Positions 41,145-50,673 are shown, counted from the first letter of the stretch. The stretch is DNA of 64,000 bases from Cryobacterium arcticum (GCF_003185895.1 NZ_QHLY01000007.1:124001-188000); one strand, 5' to 3'. A program made the numbers and translations. Notes: generated by a model not told the origin, from the letters alone.

Positions 41145-41594
41145 ATGCCGGGACGTGTGAGGGACTTCTGCCGCGGTGATGATGGCTCCACGCTGCTGCT
41201 CACCATCTTCTACGGTTTCCTGGCCTTGCTCGTGGTGCTGATCGTGACGGCAGCAACCAGCCTCTACCTGGAGCGTAAGAAATTGTTCACCCTGGCGGAT
41301 GGGGCGGCGCTCGCCGGAGCGGAATCATTCACCCTCGATGCGGTGGCGATCGACTCCGGAGAATTGCACGCCGCCCTGACCACCCCCGAGATCCGGGTTG
41401 CGGCCACCGGCTACCTCACCGCCGCACCGCATCCCGATCTGGATGAGCTCGTGCTCACCCGCGCCGACACCGCCGACGGCCAGAGCGCCACTGTCACCCT
41501 GCGGGCGTGGTGGCGCCCACCCGTGTTCACCCTGTTCGTTCCCGACGGCCTGCCCGTGGAGGTGACAGCGGTCGCCCGGTCGGTGTTCCACTGA
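41145..41594 (+). CDS. TadG-like pilus assembly protein
   Basis: This is a 149-residue protein with an N-terminal transmembrane helix (FYGFLALLVVLIVTAATSLYL) directly after GDDGST, and LADGAALAGAES typical of TadG/RcpC-region proteins (putative Flp pilus-assembly TadE/G). There is no Glu at +5 after the glycine. It is short compared with Gram-negative TadG (no VWA domain). It is last in the Tad operon. Confidence 0.8.
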   Translation: MPGRVRDFCRGDDGSTLLLTIFYGFLALLVVLIVTAATSLYLERKKLFTLADGAALAGAESFTLDAVAIDSGELHAALTTPEIRVAATGYLTAAPHPDLDELVLTRADTADGQSATVTLRAWWRPPVFTLFVPDGLPVEVTAVARSVFH

Positions 41595-41609
41595 GCGGTT
41601 TTCCCCGCT

Positions 41610-41631
41610 GTTCACCGTGCGTTCAGGCCCC
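41610..41631 (+). promoter_or_regulatory. Candidate PHO box before alkaline phosphatase
   Basis: Two 11-bp direct units, GTTCACCGTGC and GTTCAGGCCCC, lie back to back 81-102 bp before the start codon. This fits the actinobacterial PhoP-binding repeat (GTTCACC-type units every 11 bp). The downstream gene encodes an alkaline phosphatase, the classic PhoP target. Confidence 0.6.
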
Positions 41632-41711
41632 ATCCGCTCTGCCCCTGTTGCCTGGATGACGTTGGTTCGAATCCGGCCAACACACAGACACAATTTCCAG
41701 GGGGAAATACC

Positions 41712-43634
41712 GTGCACCGTGCGTCCAACTCACTCCCGACCATGAGGCGCAGCGCGCTGATGGTCGCCGCGACCGGCCTGCTCGCCGGCGCCAGCATCCT
41801 CGCGCCGCTCGGCGCCTACGCCGCCACCGACGACCACGGCGGCGCCGCCCGCAACGATGGCGACCAGACCGCCGCGATCCGCGAGTCCATCGTGGACGGC
41901 CCGGCCAAGAACGTCATCCTGCTGATCGGCGACGGCATGGGCGACAGTGAGATCACCGTCGCGCGCAACTACGCCCAAGGGGCCGCGGGCGAGTTCGCCG
42001 GGATCGACGCCCTGCCGCTCACCGGCCAGTACACGACCTACGCCCTCAACCCGGACGGCACCCCGAACTACGCGTCTGAATCCGCCTCTACCGCCAGCGG
42101 CTGGTCCACCGGCACCAAGACCAACAACGGCTCGCTCTCGGTCGACATCGCGGGCACACCGCAGTCGACGCTGCTGGAGCTCGCCAAGGCGAACGGCCTG
42201 CGTACGGGCAACGTCTCGACCGCTGAAATCCAGGACGCCACCCCCGGCGCCCAGGTTGCGCACATCAGCGCCCGTGGCTGCTACGGCCCGGTGGAGACCA
42301 GCGTGACCTGCGCCGAGGAGGCGCTCGAGAACGGCGGCCTCGGCTCCATCTCCGAACAACTCCTCACCCTGCGCCCGGACGTGGTGCTCGGCGGCGGCTC
42401 CGCAACCTTCACCGAGACCGCCGTCGGCGGCGACTGGGCCGGTCAGACCCTCTTCGAACAGGCCACCGAGCGTGGCTACCAGCTGGTGAACGACGCCGCC
42501 GGCCTGGAAGCGATCACCGCAGCCGACCAGAGCGCCCCGGTGCTCGGACTGTTCACCGAAGGCAACTTCCCCACCCGCTGGGTCGGCCCGGAGGCCACCG
42601 TGGGCGGCGGCGACCTTGCCCCGGTCTCCTGCACGGCCAACCCCGAACGGTTGAACACCGGCCTCTCGCTGGCCTCGCTGACCGACAAGGCCATCGACCT
42701 GCTGTCGGCGGACTCCGAGCAGGGCTTCTTCCTGCAGGTCGAGGGCGCCAGCATCGACAAGCGCGACCACGCCGCGGATGCCTGCGGACAGATCGGCGAG
42801 ACCGTCGACCTCGATGAGGCCGTGCAGTCCGCCCTCGCCTTCGCCAAGGCCGACGGCAACACCCTCGTCGTGGTGACTGCCGACCACGCCCACACCAGCC
42901 AGATCGTCGGCTCCACCCCGCCCGGCCTCAGCGTCGCGCTGACCACCGAGGAAGGCCAGACCATGCTGGTCAGCTATGGCACCGCCAACGCTGGGGAGTC
43001 GCAGCAGCACACCGGGTCCCAGGTGCGCATCGCCGGCTACGGCCCCGGCGCCGCGAACGTGCTCGGCCTGACGGACCAGACCGACCTGTTCTTCACCTCG
43101 TCCAACGCCCTGGCGCTGAACACCGACCTAGCCGCGCTGAGTGCCGGTGCCGCGGTCACCCTCGACCAAGCCACCGTTGCTCCGGGCACCGACTTCACGG
43201 CCACCGGTTCTGGACTCGCCGCCGACTGGCGCGCAGCCGGTGAGGTCGGCACTGAGGCCTCCGGTGAGCCGCTGGGTGTCGCCGACGTCATCGACGGCCA
43301 GGCCGTCTTCATCGGCACGGCACCGAGCGAGCCCGGCGAGTACTCGGTCACCCTCACGGGAGCACAGACCGGAGTCTCCGTGTCGGCCACGCTCACCGTC
43401 ACCGCCGACGCCATCCCCGCGACTCCGACACCGACACCGACTCCGACGGCCACCGCTCCGGCCGTGGCCCTGCCCGGCACCGGTCCGTCCGCCGGCGCCG
43501 CCGCGGCCGTGGTCGGGGCGCTTGCCTCTACCGGGGCGCAGGTCGCACCGGTTGCCGGCCTGGCCGCCCTGCTTCTCGCCGCGGGCGGGGTGTTCCTGGT
43601 GATCCGCCGCCGACGCCACCACGCGGCGTCGTAG
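41712..43634 (+). CDS. PhoA-type alkaline phosphatase with C-terminal cell-wall sorting signal
   Basis: This is a 640-residue secreted phosphomonoesterase. The signal peptide ends near AYA-A (36-37). The catalytic domain has [10 protein letters not shown] (metal Asp74), nucleophile Ser124 in [16 protein letters not shown] (Glu precedes it where E. coli has Asp), metal ligands in [21 protein letters not shown] and the last His in QQHTGSQ. After ~470 comes an Ig-like domain, then a Pro/Thr linker, LPGTG (587-591) and a second motif LASTG (604-608) followed by a hydrophobic helix and RRRRHH. LAxTG is the class E sortase signal of high-GC Actinobacteria, so wall anchoring is likely. GTG 41712 has RBS AGGGGGAA. 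Confidence 0.92.
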   Translation: MHRASNSLPTMRRSALMVAATGLLAGASILAPLGAYAATDDHGGAARNDGDQTAAIRESIVDGPAKNVILLIGDGMGDSEITVARNYAQGAAGEFAGIDALPLTGQYTTYALNPDGTPNYASESASTASGWSTGTKTNNGSLSVDIAGTPQSTLLELAKANGLRTGNVSTAEIQDATPGAQVAHISARGCYGPVETSVTCAEEALENGGLGSISEQLLTLRPDVVLGGGSATFTETAVGGDWAGQTLFEQATERGYQLVNDAAGLEAITAADQSAPVLGLFTEGNFPTRWVGPEATVGGGDLAPVSCTANPERLNTGLSLASLTDKAIDLLSADSEQGFFLQVEGASIDKRDHAADACGQIGETVDLDEAVQSALAFAKADGNTLVVVTADHAHTSQIVGSTPPGLSVALTTEEGQTMLVSYGTANAGESQQHTGSQVRIAGYGPGAANVLGLTDQTDLFFTSSNALALNTDLAALSAGAAVTLDQATVAPGTDFTATGSGLAADWRAAGEVGTEASGEPLGVADVIDGQAVFIGTAPSEPGEYSVTLTGAQTGVSVSATLTVTADAIPATPTPTPTPTATAPAVALPGTGPSAGAAAAVVGALASTGAQVAPVAGLAALLLAAGGVFLVIRRRRHHAAS

Positions 43635-43680
43635 CAAACATCCGGTAGCCGCACGCCGCTGCGGCATCCGGCAGCACGGC

Positions 43681-43708
43681 GAAGGCCGCTCCGACTGGAG
43701 CGGCCTTC
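43681..43708 (+). terminator. Intrinsic terminator after alkaline phosphatase
   Basis: A perfect 12-bp stem (43681-43692 with 43697-43708) has a GACT loop and is followed by GTTTG. It lies 47 bp after the stop codon. Confidence 0.8.
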
Positions 43709-43781
43709 GTTTGCTGTTCGGGCCGACACCCGGCCGCCGGTATTCTCATTCGAGTGCCGCATGTGGTGGCGGGGGAGAACA

Positions 43782-44666
43782 GTGACAGCCAAGCGTGACC
43801 GCCTGACCGGCGCCGGAGCCCAACTCGTCACCGAAGTGACCATCAACTACGGGTCCTCGCTGGCCGGGCTGCTCATCCCGATGGTGGGCTCGCCCGTCGT
43901 GGTGGCGATGCGCCAACTGGTGATGGCGGTCGCGGTGCTGCCGTTCTACCGGCCCAAATTCGTCACCTTCACCTGGGCGCGGCTCTGGCCGGCCCTGCTG
44001 CTCGGCGTGGTGCTCGCCGTGATGAACCTCACCTTCTACGAGTCGGTCGCCCGGCTCGGCCTCGGCGTCGCCGCCACCATCGAATTCCTCGGCCCGTTCG
44101 CCGTGGCCCTGGCGGCGTCCCGACGCTTCCTCGACTTCGTCTGCGCGGCCGCGGCCGCCGGCGGTGTGGTGCTGCTCACCTGGTCGGACGGCACCCTGGA
44201 CCCGTTCGGTATCGCCCTGGCGCTGACCGCTGCGGCGGCGTGGGCCGGCTACATACTGCTCACCCGCCGGGTCGCCACGCAGCTGCCCGGGCTGGAGGGC
44301 ATCACCATCGCCAGCCTGGTCAGTCTGGTGTTGCTCGTTCCGGTGGCCCTGGTCACGGTGGACTATTCGAAACTGAACTGGGGTGTGATCGGCCTGCTCG
44401 TGGCCGTGGGAGTGCTGTCATCGGCATTCCCCTACACGCTCGACACGTTCATCCTGCGCCGGATCACGCCGCGCCTGTATGCCATCATCACGAGCTTCGG
44501 GCCGGTGATTGCGGCGATCTTCGGCGTGCTGGTGCTGGGTGAGAGCCTGCTGCTGCAGCAACAGATCGCCATCGTCGTGGTCTGCGTTGCCGCCGGCGCG
44601 GCGATCGCCACCCAGCGGGAGCAACCGCTGTCGGACATCGAACGCACCGCCCGCGCCATCCCGTAG
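43782..44666 (+). CDS. DMT-superfamily (EamA) transporter, RhtA-like
   Basis: This is a 294-residue ten-helix drug/metabolite transporter made of two EamA repeats. Relatives of this subgroup (RhtA) export threonine/homoserine. Hydrophobic segments occupy almost the whole protein; FYESVARLGLGVAATIEFLGP and FPYTLDTFILRRITPRLYAII are typical of the subgroup. GTG 43782 follows RBS GGGGGAG (43771-43777), preferred over ATG 43761. Confidence 0.88.
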   Translation: MTAKRDRLTGAGAQLVTEVTINYGSSLAGLLIPMVGSPVVVAMRQLVMAVAVLPFYRPKFVTFTWARLWPALLLGVVLAVMNLTFYESVARLGLGVAATIEFLGPFAVALAASRRFLDFVCAAAAAGGVVLLTWSDGTLDPFGIALALTAAAAWAGYILLTRRVATQLPGLEGITIASLVSLVLLVPVALVTVDYSKLNWGVIGLLVAVGVLSSAFPYTLDTFILRRITPRLYAIITSFGPVIAAIFGVLVLGESLLLQQQIAIVVVCVAAGAAIATQREQPLSDIERTARAIP

Positions 44667-44690
44667 GGCGACAGCTCGGTCGGGCTGGGA

Positions 44691-46016
44691 TCAGTCCCTG
44701 GTAGGGATGGCCTCCAGAGCGTCGGTCTCGAGCGCGGCCACGAACTCGTAGGCCACCAGATCGCGGGGGGACTCCTCGATCGCCGCCAGCGGGGCCAACA
44801 CCTTCGACTCATCCAGGGCGCTGAGCTTGCGAGCTGTCGGCAGCACCTGGCGCTCCATCGACCCGACGAAGCCGTTGTAGTCCTTGACCGTGCGTTCGAT
44901 TGCCCGGCCGAGCTTCTCGATGTGGGTTGCCGTGGTGGCCAACCGGGAGTACAGCTCGCGGCTGAGATCGAACAATACCTGGGCGTCGTGGGTGAGTACA
45001 TCCTGTTGCCAGCTGAAGGCCACGGTCTTCAGCACCGACCAGAGCGTGACCGGGGAGGCCAAGGCAACTCGCCGGCTGAACGCGAACTCCATCAGCGACG
45101 GGTCGGCTTCCAGTGCCGACGACACCAGCGATTCACTGGGGATGAACGCGATCACGAGCTCAGGGGAGGCGTCCAGACCCTGCCAGTACGCCTTGCTGCC
45201 GAGGGCGGTGACATGGTCGCGCACGGCCTTGACGTGCGCCTTCATGAAGACAGCACGCTGGGCGCCATCCGCGCCGGTGGCGGTCGCCGGAATCTGGCTG
45301 GCCTCGAGAAACGCGGTGAACGGCACCTTGGCATCCACGGCGATGTTCTTGCCGCCGGGCAGGTGCACCACCATGTCGGGGCGGCCGGCACCGGCATCCG
45401 AGTGGATGCTGGACTGCACGTCGAAGTCGACTCGCTCGATCAGGCCGGCGGCCTCCACGACACTGCGGAGCTGAGTCTCGCCCCAGACGCCGCGGGTGTT
45501 GTTGGCCCGCAGGGCCGAGGCCAGGGATTCGGCCGTGCTGCGCAGGCGTTCCTCGGATTCGGTGGCGGAGCGCAGCTGCTCGGTGAGCTCGCCGTGCTGC
45601 AGGCTGCGCTGTTGCTCCAGCTCGGTCACCTTCTTCTGCATGTTCTGCAGGCTGTCTTTCACCGGGGCGAGCGCCTGCAGCACCTGGCTCTCCTGCCGAT
45701 CGCGTTCGCTGCGGGCGGCCTGATCGTCGCGCTGCCGGTCGACGATGTCGCGGTACTGTCGCTTCTGGTCGGCGATCTGATCGCGCAACCCGTCGGCGGT
45801 GGCCTGCATCGACGCCAGCTCTTCGCGCAGCAGTGACTGCACCGCGGCTTCGCGTGCGCGGGTCTCGGCGAGCACCACCTGGTGCCGGGCCTCGAGCACA
45901 GCAGGGTCGGCGCCGAGAGGCAGCGTGGCGCGACGTCGCTGCAGCAGCACGGCGCTCACCAGGGCGCCGAGAATCACACCGAGAACGAGGCCGATCAGAA
46001 GCGCGAGAGGGTCCAT
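44691..46016 (-). CDS. rmuC: DNA recombination protein RmuC homologue
   Basis: This is a 441-residue protein. It has an N-terminal membrane helix (LLIGLVLGVILGALVSAVLL), a long coiled coil (about 40-170, with repeated Q/E/R heptads), then the conserved RmuC nuclease-like domain: NNTRGVWGETQLRSVVEAAGL, VDAKVPFTAFLEA, AFIPSESLVSSAL and SPVTLWSVLKTVAFSWQQD. RmuC limits rearrangements at inverted repeats; the mechanism is unclear. The start is ATG 46014-46016 (the frame extends upstream, but the membrane helix begins here). Confidence 0.9.
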   Translation of the reverse strand: MDPLALLIGLVLGVILGALVSAVLLQRRRATLPLGADPAVLEARHQVVLAETRAREAAVQSLLREELASMQATADGLRDQIADQKRQYRDIVDRQRDDQAARSERDRQESQVLQALAPVKDSLQNMQKKVTELEQQRSLQHGELTEQLRSATESEERLRSTAESLASALRANNTRGVWGETQLRSVVEAAGLIERVDFDVQSSIHSDAGAGRPDMVVHLPGGKNIAVDAKVPFTAFLEASQIPATATGADGAQRAVFMKAHVKAVRDHVTALGSKAYWQGLDASPELVIAFIPSESLVSSALEADPSLMEFAFSRRVALASPVTLWSVLKTVAFSWQQDVLTHDAQVLFDLSRELYSRLATTATHIEKLGRAIERTVKDYNGFVGSMERQVLPTARKLSALDESKVLAPLAAIEESPRDLVAYEFVAALETDALEAIPTRD

Positions 46017-46129
46017 GCCGACAGTCTGACAGTGACCTCCGACACCGCCGTCAGGCCGCTCGCGCGTCGCGAGGTCGGCGGCCAGCACGCCCCGTTCCAG
46101 TGCGGCGTCGTGGCGTAGGCTCAAGCGCC

Positions 46130-46333
46130 ATGGACGACAACGCCGCGCAGGCCGCATCCCGTGAGGAGCGCAGACGGCGGGCCGCAGAGCAGGAACAGCG
46201 CGCGATGAGCGGACTCGAGTCGATCATGCACGGCGGCAACCTCGTGGAGGAGTCGATGAAGATCTCGAATGAGTTCACCGACGCCCAGACCGGCCGGCTC
46301 TCCGCTTGGTTCCGGCGCCTGCTCGGCCGATAG
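46130..46333 (+). CDS. Small conserved-looking hypothetical protein
   Basis: This is a 67-residue hydrophilic protein with a strongly charged N-terminal helix (ASREERRRRAAEQEQRAMS), then GLESIMHGGNLVEESMKISN and an amphipathic C-terminal FRRLLGR. ATG 46130. No family recognised. It is divergent from rmuC and convergent with the exonuclease gene. Support comes from its helix-forming composition and from the start at the expected distance from the divergent promoter region. Confidence 0.5.
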   Translation: MDDNAAQAASREERRRRAAEQEQRAMSGLESIMHGGNLVEESMKISNEFTDAQTGRLSAWFRRLLGR

Positions 46334-46353
46334 CTGGCCGACAACAGCCGCTT

Positions 46354-46971
46354 CTAGTTCAGGGCCATCGGTCCGTGCGTGGCCGCGTGCTCCTGAGTGG
46401 CGACCGGGCCGATGACACCCACGTTGACGCCGCAGATGCGAGCGAGATCTTCGATGGTGTCAACGCCGTGCCGGTCGGCGGCGTGGATCATGATCGCTGC
46501 GCACGCCTCGGAGTCGGCCAGGGCGTCGTGGTGGGCGAAATCTTCGAAACCGGCAGCCATCGCGGCGACCGGCAGCCGGTAGGAGTCGAGGTGGTACGTG
46601 CGCCGGGCCACCTGCAGGCTGCAGACGTAGCGAAAGTCGGGCACGACCATGCCGGTGATGGTGGAGGCCGTCTTGATGACGCCCAGGTCGAAGCCGGCGT
46701 TGTGCGCCACGAGCACGTCGCCGTCGGCGAAGTCGACCAGGTCGGGCAGCTGCTCGGGCCAGCTCAGCGCATCCGCCACCTGCTCGGGGTAGATGCCGTG
46801 GATGCGGATGTTCCACTCCAGGAACGCGTCGTGACCCAGCGGCGGGCGGATGAACCAGCCGATCTTGTCGACGACGACGCCGTCGCGCACCTTCACCAAC
46901 CCCACAGAACAGGCCGAGGCGGCCGAGGAGTTGGCGGTTTCGAAGTCGATGGCAGTGAAATTGACGGGCAC
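46354..46971 (-). CDS. 3'-5' exonuclease (DnaQ-like, DEDDh)
   Basis: This is a 205-residue exonuclease. Motif Exo I is FTAIDFETANS (Asp and Glu), Exo II is VAHNAGFDLGVI, and Exo III is AHHDALADSEACA with His and Asp. All four acidic residues are visible, so activity is expected. It resembles DNA polymerase III epsilon-related exonucleases of Actinobacteria that often carry a BRCT domain; here no BRCT domain follows, only a short tail. GTG 46969-46971 with upstream GAGG. A general proofreading/repair or RNA-trimming role is inferred. Confidence 0.88.
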   Translation of the reverse strand: MPVNFTAIDFETANSSAASACSVGLVKVRDGVVVDKIGWFIRPPLGHDAFLEWNIRIHGIYPEQVADALSWPEQLPDLVDFADGDVLVAHNAGFDLGVIKTASTITGMVVPDFRYVCSLQVARRTYHLDSYRLPVAAMAAGFEDFAHHDALADSEACAAIMIHAADRHGVDTIEDLARICGVNVGVIGPVATQEHAATHGPMALN

Positions 46972-47067
46972 GCCTCATGGTCTCACGCGCCACCGACATC
47001 GCCGGCCGGGCGGGCCGGAGTGCCGCGGCAGAACGGTGCACAGGCAGAGCCGGTACGATGGATGCTC

Positions 47068-48141
47068 GTGGCTCTTACTATTGCAATCGTCGGACTGCCC
47101 AATGTCGGCAAGTCCACCCTCTTCAACGCGTTGACCAAGAACAACGTGCTCGCGGCGAACTACCCGTTCGCCACCATCGAGCCCAACGTTGGCATCGTCA
47201 ACCTGCCCGACTACCGCCTGGCCAAGCTGGCGGAGGTCTTCGGCAGCGAGCGCCTGCTGCCGGCCCCGGTGTCGTTCGTCGACATCGCCGGCATTGTGCG
47301 CGGCGCGAGCGAGGGTGAAGGTCTGGGCAACAAGTTCCTGGCCAACATCCGTGAGGCCGACGCCATCGCGCAGGTCATCCGCGGCTTCGCCGACCCCGAC
47401 GTGGTGCATGTTGACGGTGCCGTCAACCCGGCCAGCGACATGGAGACCATCAACACCGAGCTCGTTCTCGCGGACCTGCAGACGCTGGAAAAGGCGATCG
47501 TGCGGTACGAGAAGGAAACCAAGGGTCGCAAGCTCGACCCGAGCGTGCTCAAGACCGCGCTCGAAGCGCAGACCTTCCTCGACACCGGCAAGCCGCTCTC
47601 GGCCTCGAAGATCGATGTCGAGCCCATCCGCGAACTCGGCCTGCTCACCACCAAGCCGTTCATCTACGTCTTCAACGTCGACGAGGCCGTGCTGCAGGAT
47701 GCCGAGAAACTGGCCACCCTGGCCGAGCTCGTCGCTCCGGCCAAGGCCGTGTTCCTCGATGCCAAGCTCGAATCGGAGCTCGCCGAGCTCGACGACGAGG
47801 ACGCCGCAGAGATGCTCGCCTCCACCGGCCAGGAAGAGAGCGGGCTCAACCAGCTCGCCCGCATCGGCTTCGACACCCTGGGGCTGCAGACGTATCTGAC
47901 GGCAGGACCCAAGGAAACGCGCGCCTGGACCATCCACAAGGGCTGGACCGCCCCGCAGGCCGCCGGAGTCATCCACACCGACTTCCAGAAGGGCTTCATC
48001 AAAGCCGAGGTCTTCGCCTTCCAGGACCTCATCGACGCCGGATCGGTGGCGGAGGCTCGTGCCAAGGGCAAGGCCCGCATCGAAGGCAAGGAATATGTCA
48101 TGCAGGATGGCGACGTGGTGGAGTTCCGCTTCAACAACTAA
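47068..48141 (+). CDS. ychF: Ribosome-binding ATPase YchF
   Basis: This is a 357-residue Obg-family P-loop protein that prefers ATP. The N-terminal G domain has [18 protein letters not shown], the G2/G3 regions [12 protein letters not shown] and [21 protein letters not shown], a central coiled coil, YVFNVDEAV in place of the NKxD motif, and a C-terminal TGS domain ending in [18 protein letters not shown] 47068 gives the usual family N terminus; ATG 47062 is in frame two codons earlier. Monocistronic. Confidence 0.95.
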   Translation: MALTIAIVGLPNVGKSTLFNALTKNNVLAANYPFATIEPNVGIVNLPDYRLAKLAEVFGSERLLPAPVSFVDIAGIVRGASEGEGLGNKFLANIREADAIAQVIRGFADPDVVHVDGAVNPASDMETINTELVLADLQTLEKAIVRYEKETKGRKLDPSVLKTALEAQTFLDTGKPLSASKIDVEPIRELGLLTTKPFIYVFNVDEAVLQDAEKLATLAELVAPAKAVFLDAKLESELAELDDEDAAEMLASTGQEESGLNQLARIGFDTLGLQTYLTAGPKETRAWTIHKGWTAPQAAGVIHTDFQKGFIKAEVFAFQDLIDAGSVAEARAKGKARIEGKEYVMQDGDVVEFRFNN

Positions 48142-48151
48142 CACCGCCCCG

Positions 48152-48167
48152 GCTGTCTTCGGGCAGC
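48152..48167 (+). terminator. Short UUCG-tetraloop hairpin after ychF
   Basis: GCTGTC (48152-48157) pairs with GGCAGC (48162-48167), one G-T pair, closing the extra-stable C(UUCG)G tetraloop. It lies 10 bp after the ychF stop, between convergent genes. No T-tract. Confidence 0.4.
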
Positions 48168-48184
48168 GAAGTCGGTACCTCCGA

Positions 48185-48967
48185 TTACAGCTCCTTAGTC
48201 AGCCCACCGTCGATCCGGAAGTCAGCGCCGGTGACATTACCTGCTCGATTGCTGGCCAGCAGAAGCACAAGATCGGCGACTTCCTGCGGTTCGGTGAACC
48301 GGCCGGTCGAGATTCCGCCCCCGGCCTCGATCACACGCTGTCGGGCTTCGTTAGGCGAGATGCCCATGGCGGCGGCCACCGTCGCCGCCACACCGGTCTC
48401 ACCCAGCCAGAGCGACGTCGACACCGGTCCGGGGCTGATGGTGTTGAAGCGCAGGCCCCGGTCGCCGAACTCTTTCGAGAGCGCTTTCGACAGGTTCCAC
48501 ACGCCCGCCTTGGCGGCCGAATAGTCGATCACTCCCGGGTCGGGCAGGAAGGCGTTGACCGACCCGACGGACACTACGGTTCCGCCGCCGCGCTGGATGA
48601 GCAAGGGGATGGCCGCGCGAGTGGTGCGTACCACGGCCATCAGGTCGAGGTTCAGCGTGGCCAGCCAATCCTCATCAGTAATGTCGAGAAACCCCGTCGT
48701 GCGAGGGGTGAGCGCACCGACGTTGTTGACGAGGATGTCCAGACCGTCCGAGGCCTCGGCGACCAGCGCCGCCGGACCCGCTGACGTTGACAGGTCAACG
48801 GGAAAGAATCGAACAGCGTCGCCCAGGGCGTCAAGCTCGGGCGACGACGAGCGGGACCCGGCAATCACCCGCACCCCCTCGGCGACGAGCGCTCTGGTCA
48901 CGGCGAGTCCGATTCCCTTGCTGGCGCCGGTGACGACGGCGGTCTTCCCTCCAAGCTCAAGATCCAT
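48185..48967 (-). CDS. SDR-family oxidoreductase
   Basis: This is a 260-residue classical short-chain dehydrogenase/reductase. It has TGASKGIGLAV (nucleotide binding), DILVNNVGALTPR, catalytic Ser in SVGSVNAF and Tyr-x3-Lys in IDYSAAKAGVW, NTISPGPVSTSLW, and a C-terminal GADFRIDGG. The absence of Asp after beta-2 and presence of Ser/Arg there (AGSRSSS) suggest NADP(H). The substrate is unknown. It is divergent from the photolyase gene. Confidence 0.9.
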   Translation of the reverse strand: MDLELGGKTAVVTGASKGIGLAVTRALVAEGVRVIAGSRSSSPELDALGDAVRFFPVDLSTSAGPAALVAEASDGLDILVNNVGALTPRTTGFLDITDEDWLATLNLDLMAVVRTTRAAIPLLIQRGGGTVVSVGSVNAFLPDPGVIDYSAAKAGVWNLSKALSKEFGDRGLRFNTISPGPVSTSLWLGETGVAATVAAAMGISPNEARQRVIEAGGGISTGRFTEPQEVADLVLLLASNRAGNVTGADFRIDGGLTKEL

Positions 48968-49108
48968 GGGTCACGTTCCTTCGAGTCGGGGCGGATGGTG
49001 GGATGGGGCGCGATCCTCCGGAGTACCGGAGGTCACGATGATTCTCATCCGGTTTGCCAGGATCGGAAACGCCCATCTGCTCCGGGACACAACGCCTATC
49101 GTGGGGGA

Positions 49109-50671
49109 ATGCCTCCGGGACAGAATGTGCGCCTCGTGCTGCCGCATCAGCTCTTTCAGCAGCACTTCAACGCGGCCGCCGATACCGTCTTCGTGCTGAT
49201 CGAGCATGACCTGCTCTTTCGCCAGTACCGGTTCCATTCCCACAAGCTGGTGTTGCACCGCGCCTCGATGAGCCGGTTCGCCGACCGCCTGCGCGACCAC
49301 GACTACGAGGTCGTCGAGCTCCAGAGCGATGCGGCTCGGAGCTCGCACGACCAGCTCGCCGAGTTCATTCAGAGCCGCGACCCGGCACGGGTGACCTGGT
49401 TCGACGTGGTTGATGACTGGCTCGAGCAGGATCTGTTCGCCGGGCTCGCCGCCGGCGGGTATCGGATGCGCAGGACCGACGTGTTGGAGACACCGAACTT
49501 CCTCACCGACCGGGCAGAGATCGATGATTGGTTCTCCCAGCACGGCCCTCGCATGCAGGACTTCTACATCTGGCAACGCCGCCGGATGGGCATCCTGCTC
49601 CATGACGACAAACCCGTCGGCGGGAAATGGTCTTTCGACGCCGACAACCGCAAGAAGCTTCCGCGCGGATACACGCCCCCTGTCGTCGACCGATTCGCCG
49701 GTCACTCCGCGTTCCGCAGCGAGGGAACCTTCGATTTCGACGCGCTGATGGACGACACCCACGACGCGCTGGTGGCGCCCGAGGTCGAGCTCGCCATCGC
49801 CTGGGTGAGTGCCGAGTTCCCGGATGCTCCGGGCGACCCACAACTGTTCGCCTGGCCGACGACCGGCGACGAGGCGCGCGAGCACCTGCAGGAGTTCGTC
49901 CGCGAACGGCTGAACGGCTTCGGGCCATACGAGGACGCGATCTCCACGGCGCATCCGTTCATCAACCACGGACTGCTGACCGCTGCGCTCAATATCGGAC
50001 TCCTCGATCCGCGAGACGTCGTGCGGGTGGTACTCGACGGCGCCGATCACGATACTCCGCTCGCCTCTCTGGAGGGATTCGTACGGCAGGTGATCGGCTG
50101 GCGGGAGTACATGCGCGCCACCTACCGCACCCGCGGCCGCCAGATGCGCACCGCCAACCGGCTCGACCATCACAACGCCCTCGGGGACGGCTGGTGGGAC
50201 GCGACCACCGGTCTGGCGCCGGTGGACCTGGTGATTTCCCGCGTGCTCGACACCGGGTACGCCCACCACATCGAGCGGCTGATGGTGCTCGGTAACGCCA
50301 TGGCGCTGCTGCGCATCCACCCCGACGCGGTTTATGAATGGTTCATGGAGATGTTCATCGACGCCTATGACTGGGTGATGGTGCCCAACGTCTACGCGAT
50401 GAGCCAGTTCGCGGCGGGCGATGTGATCACCACCAAGCCCTACGTTTCCGGTAGCAACTACCTGCGGAAGATGTCGGACCTGCCTGCGGGGGAGTGGATG
50501 CCGGAGTGGGATGCGCTGTACTGGACCTTCATCGACGACCACCGCGCTGTCTTCGCCGGGAACCCGCGCACGCGCATGGTGGTCTCGCTGCTGGACAACA
50601 TGGACCCGGCCACGTTGAACGACCATCGCCGCCGAGCCGAGGCTCTTCTCGCCGCACAGCAACGTCGATGA
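49109..50671 (+). CDS. Photolyase/cryptochrome of the FeS-BCP (PhrB-like) family, without cysteines
   Basis: This is a 520-residue protein. The N-terminal Rossmann-like antenna domain begins RLVLPHQLFQQHF; the FAD-binding C-terminal half has HPFINHGLLTAALNIGLL, VIGWREYMRATY, ERLMVLGNAMALL, NVYAMSQFAAGDVITTKPYVSGSNYLRKMSD and LYWTFIDDHR, all typical of prokaryotic (6-4) photolyases (PhrB/CryB, FeS-BCP). Characterised members use four cysteines for a [4Fe-4S] cluster; the translated gene contains no cysteine. Function as DNA photolyase is inferred from family. ATG 49109 or GTG 49127 may be the start. The stop is 2 bp from the convergent usp stop. Confidence 0.88.
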   Translation: MPPGQNVRLVLPHQLFQQHFNAAADTVFVLIEHDLLFRQYRFHSHKLVLHRASMSRFADRLRDHDYEVVELQSDAARSSHDQLAEFIQSRDPARVTWFDVVDDWLEQDLFAGLAAGGYRMRRTDVLETPNFLTDRAEIDDWFSQHGPRMQDFYIWQRRRMGILLHDDKPVGGKWSFDADNRKKLPRGYTPPVVDRFAGHSAFRSEGTFDFDALMDDTHDALVAPEVELAIAWVSAEFPDAPGDPQLFAWPTTGDEAREHLQEFVRERLNGFGPYEDAISTAHPFINHGLLTAALNIGLLDPRDVVRVVLDGADHDTPLASLEGFVRQVIGWREYMRATYRTRGRQMRTANRLDHHNALGDGWWDATTGLAPVDLVISRVLDTGYAHHIERLMVLGNAMALLRIHPDAVYEWFMEMFIDAYDWVMVPNVYAMSQFAAGDVITTKPYVSGSNYLRKMSDLPAGEWMPEWDALYWTFIDDHRAVFAGNPRTRMVVSLLDNMDPATLNDHRRRAEALLAAQQRR

Positions 50672-50673
50672 GT

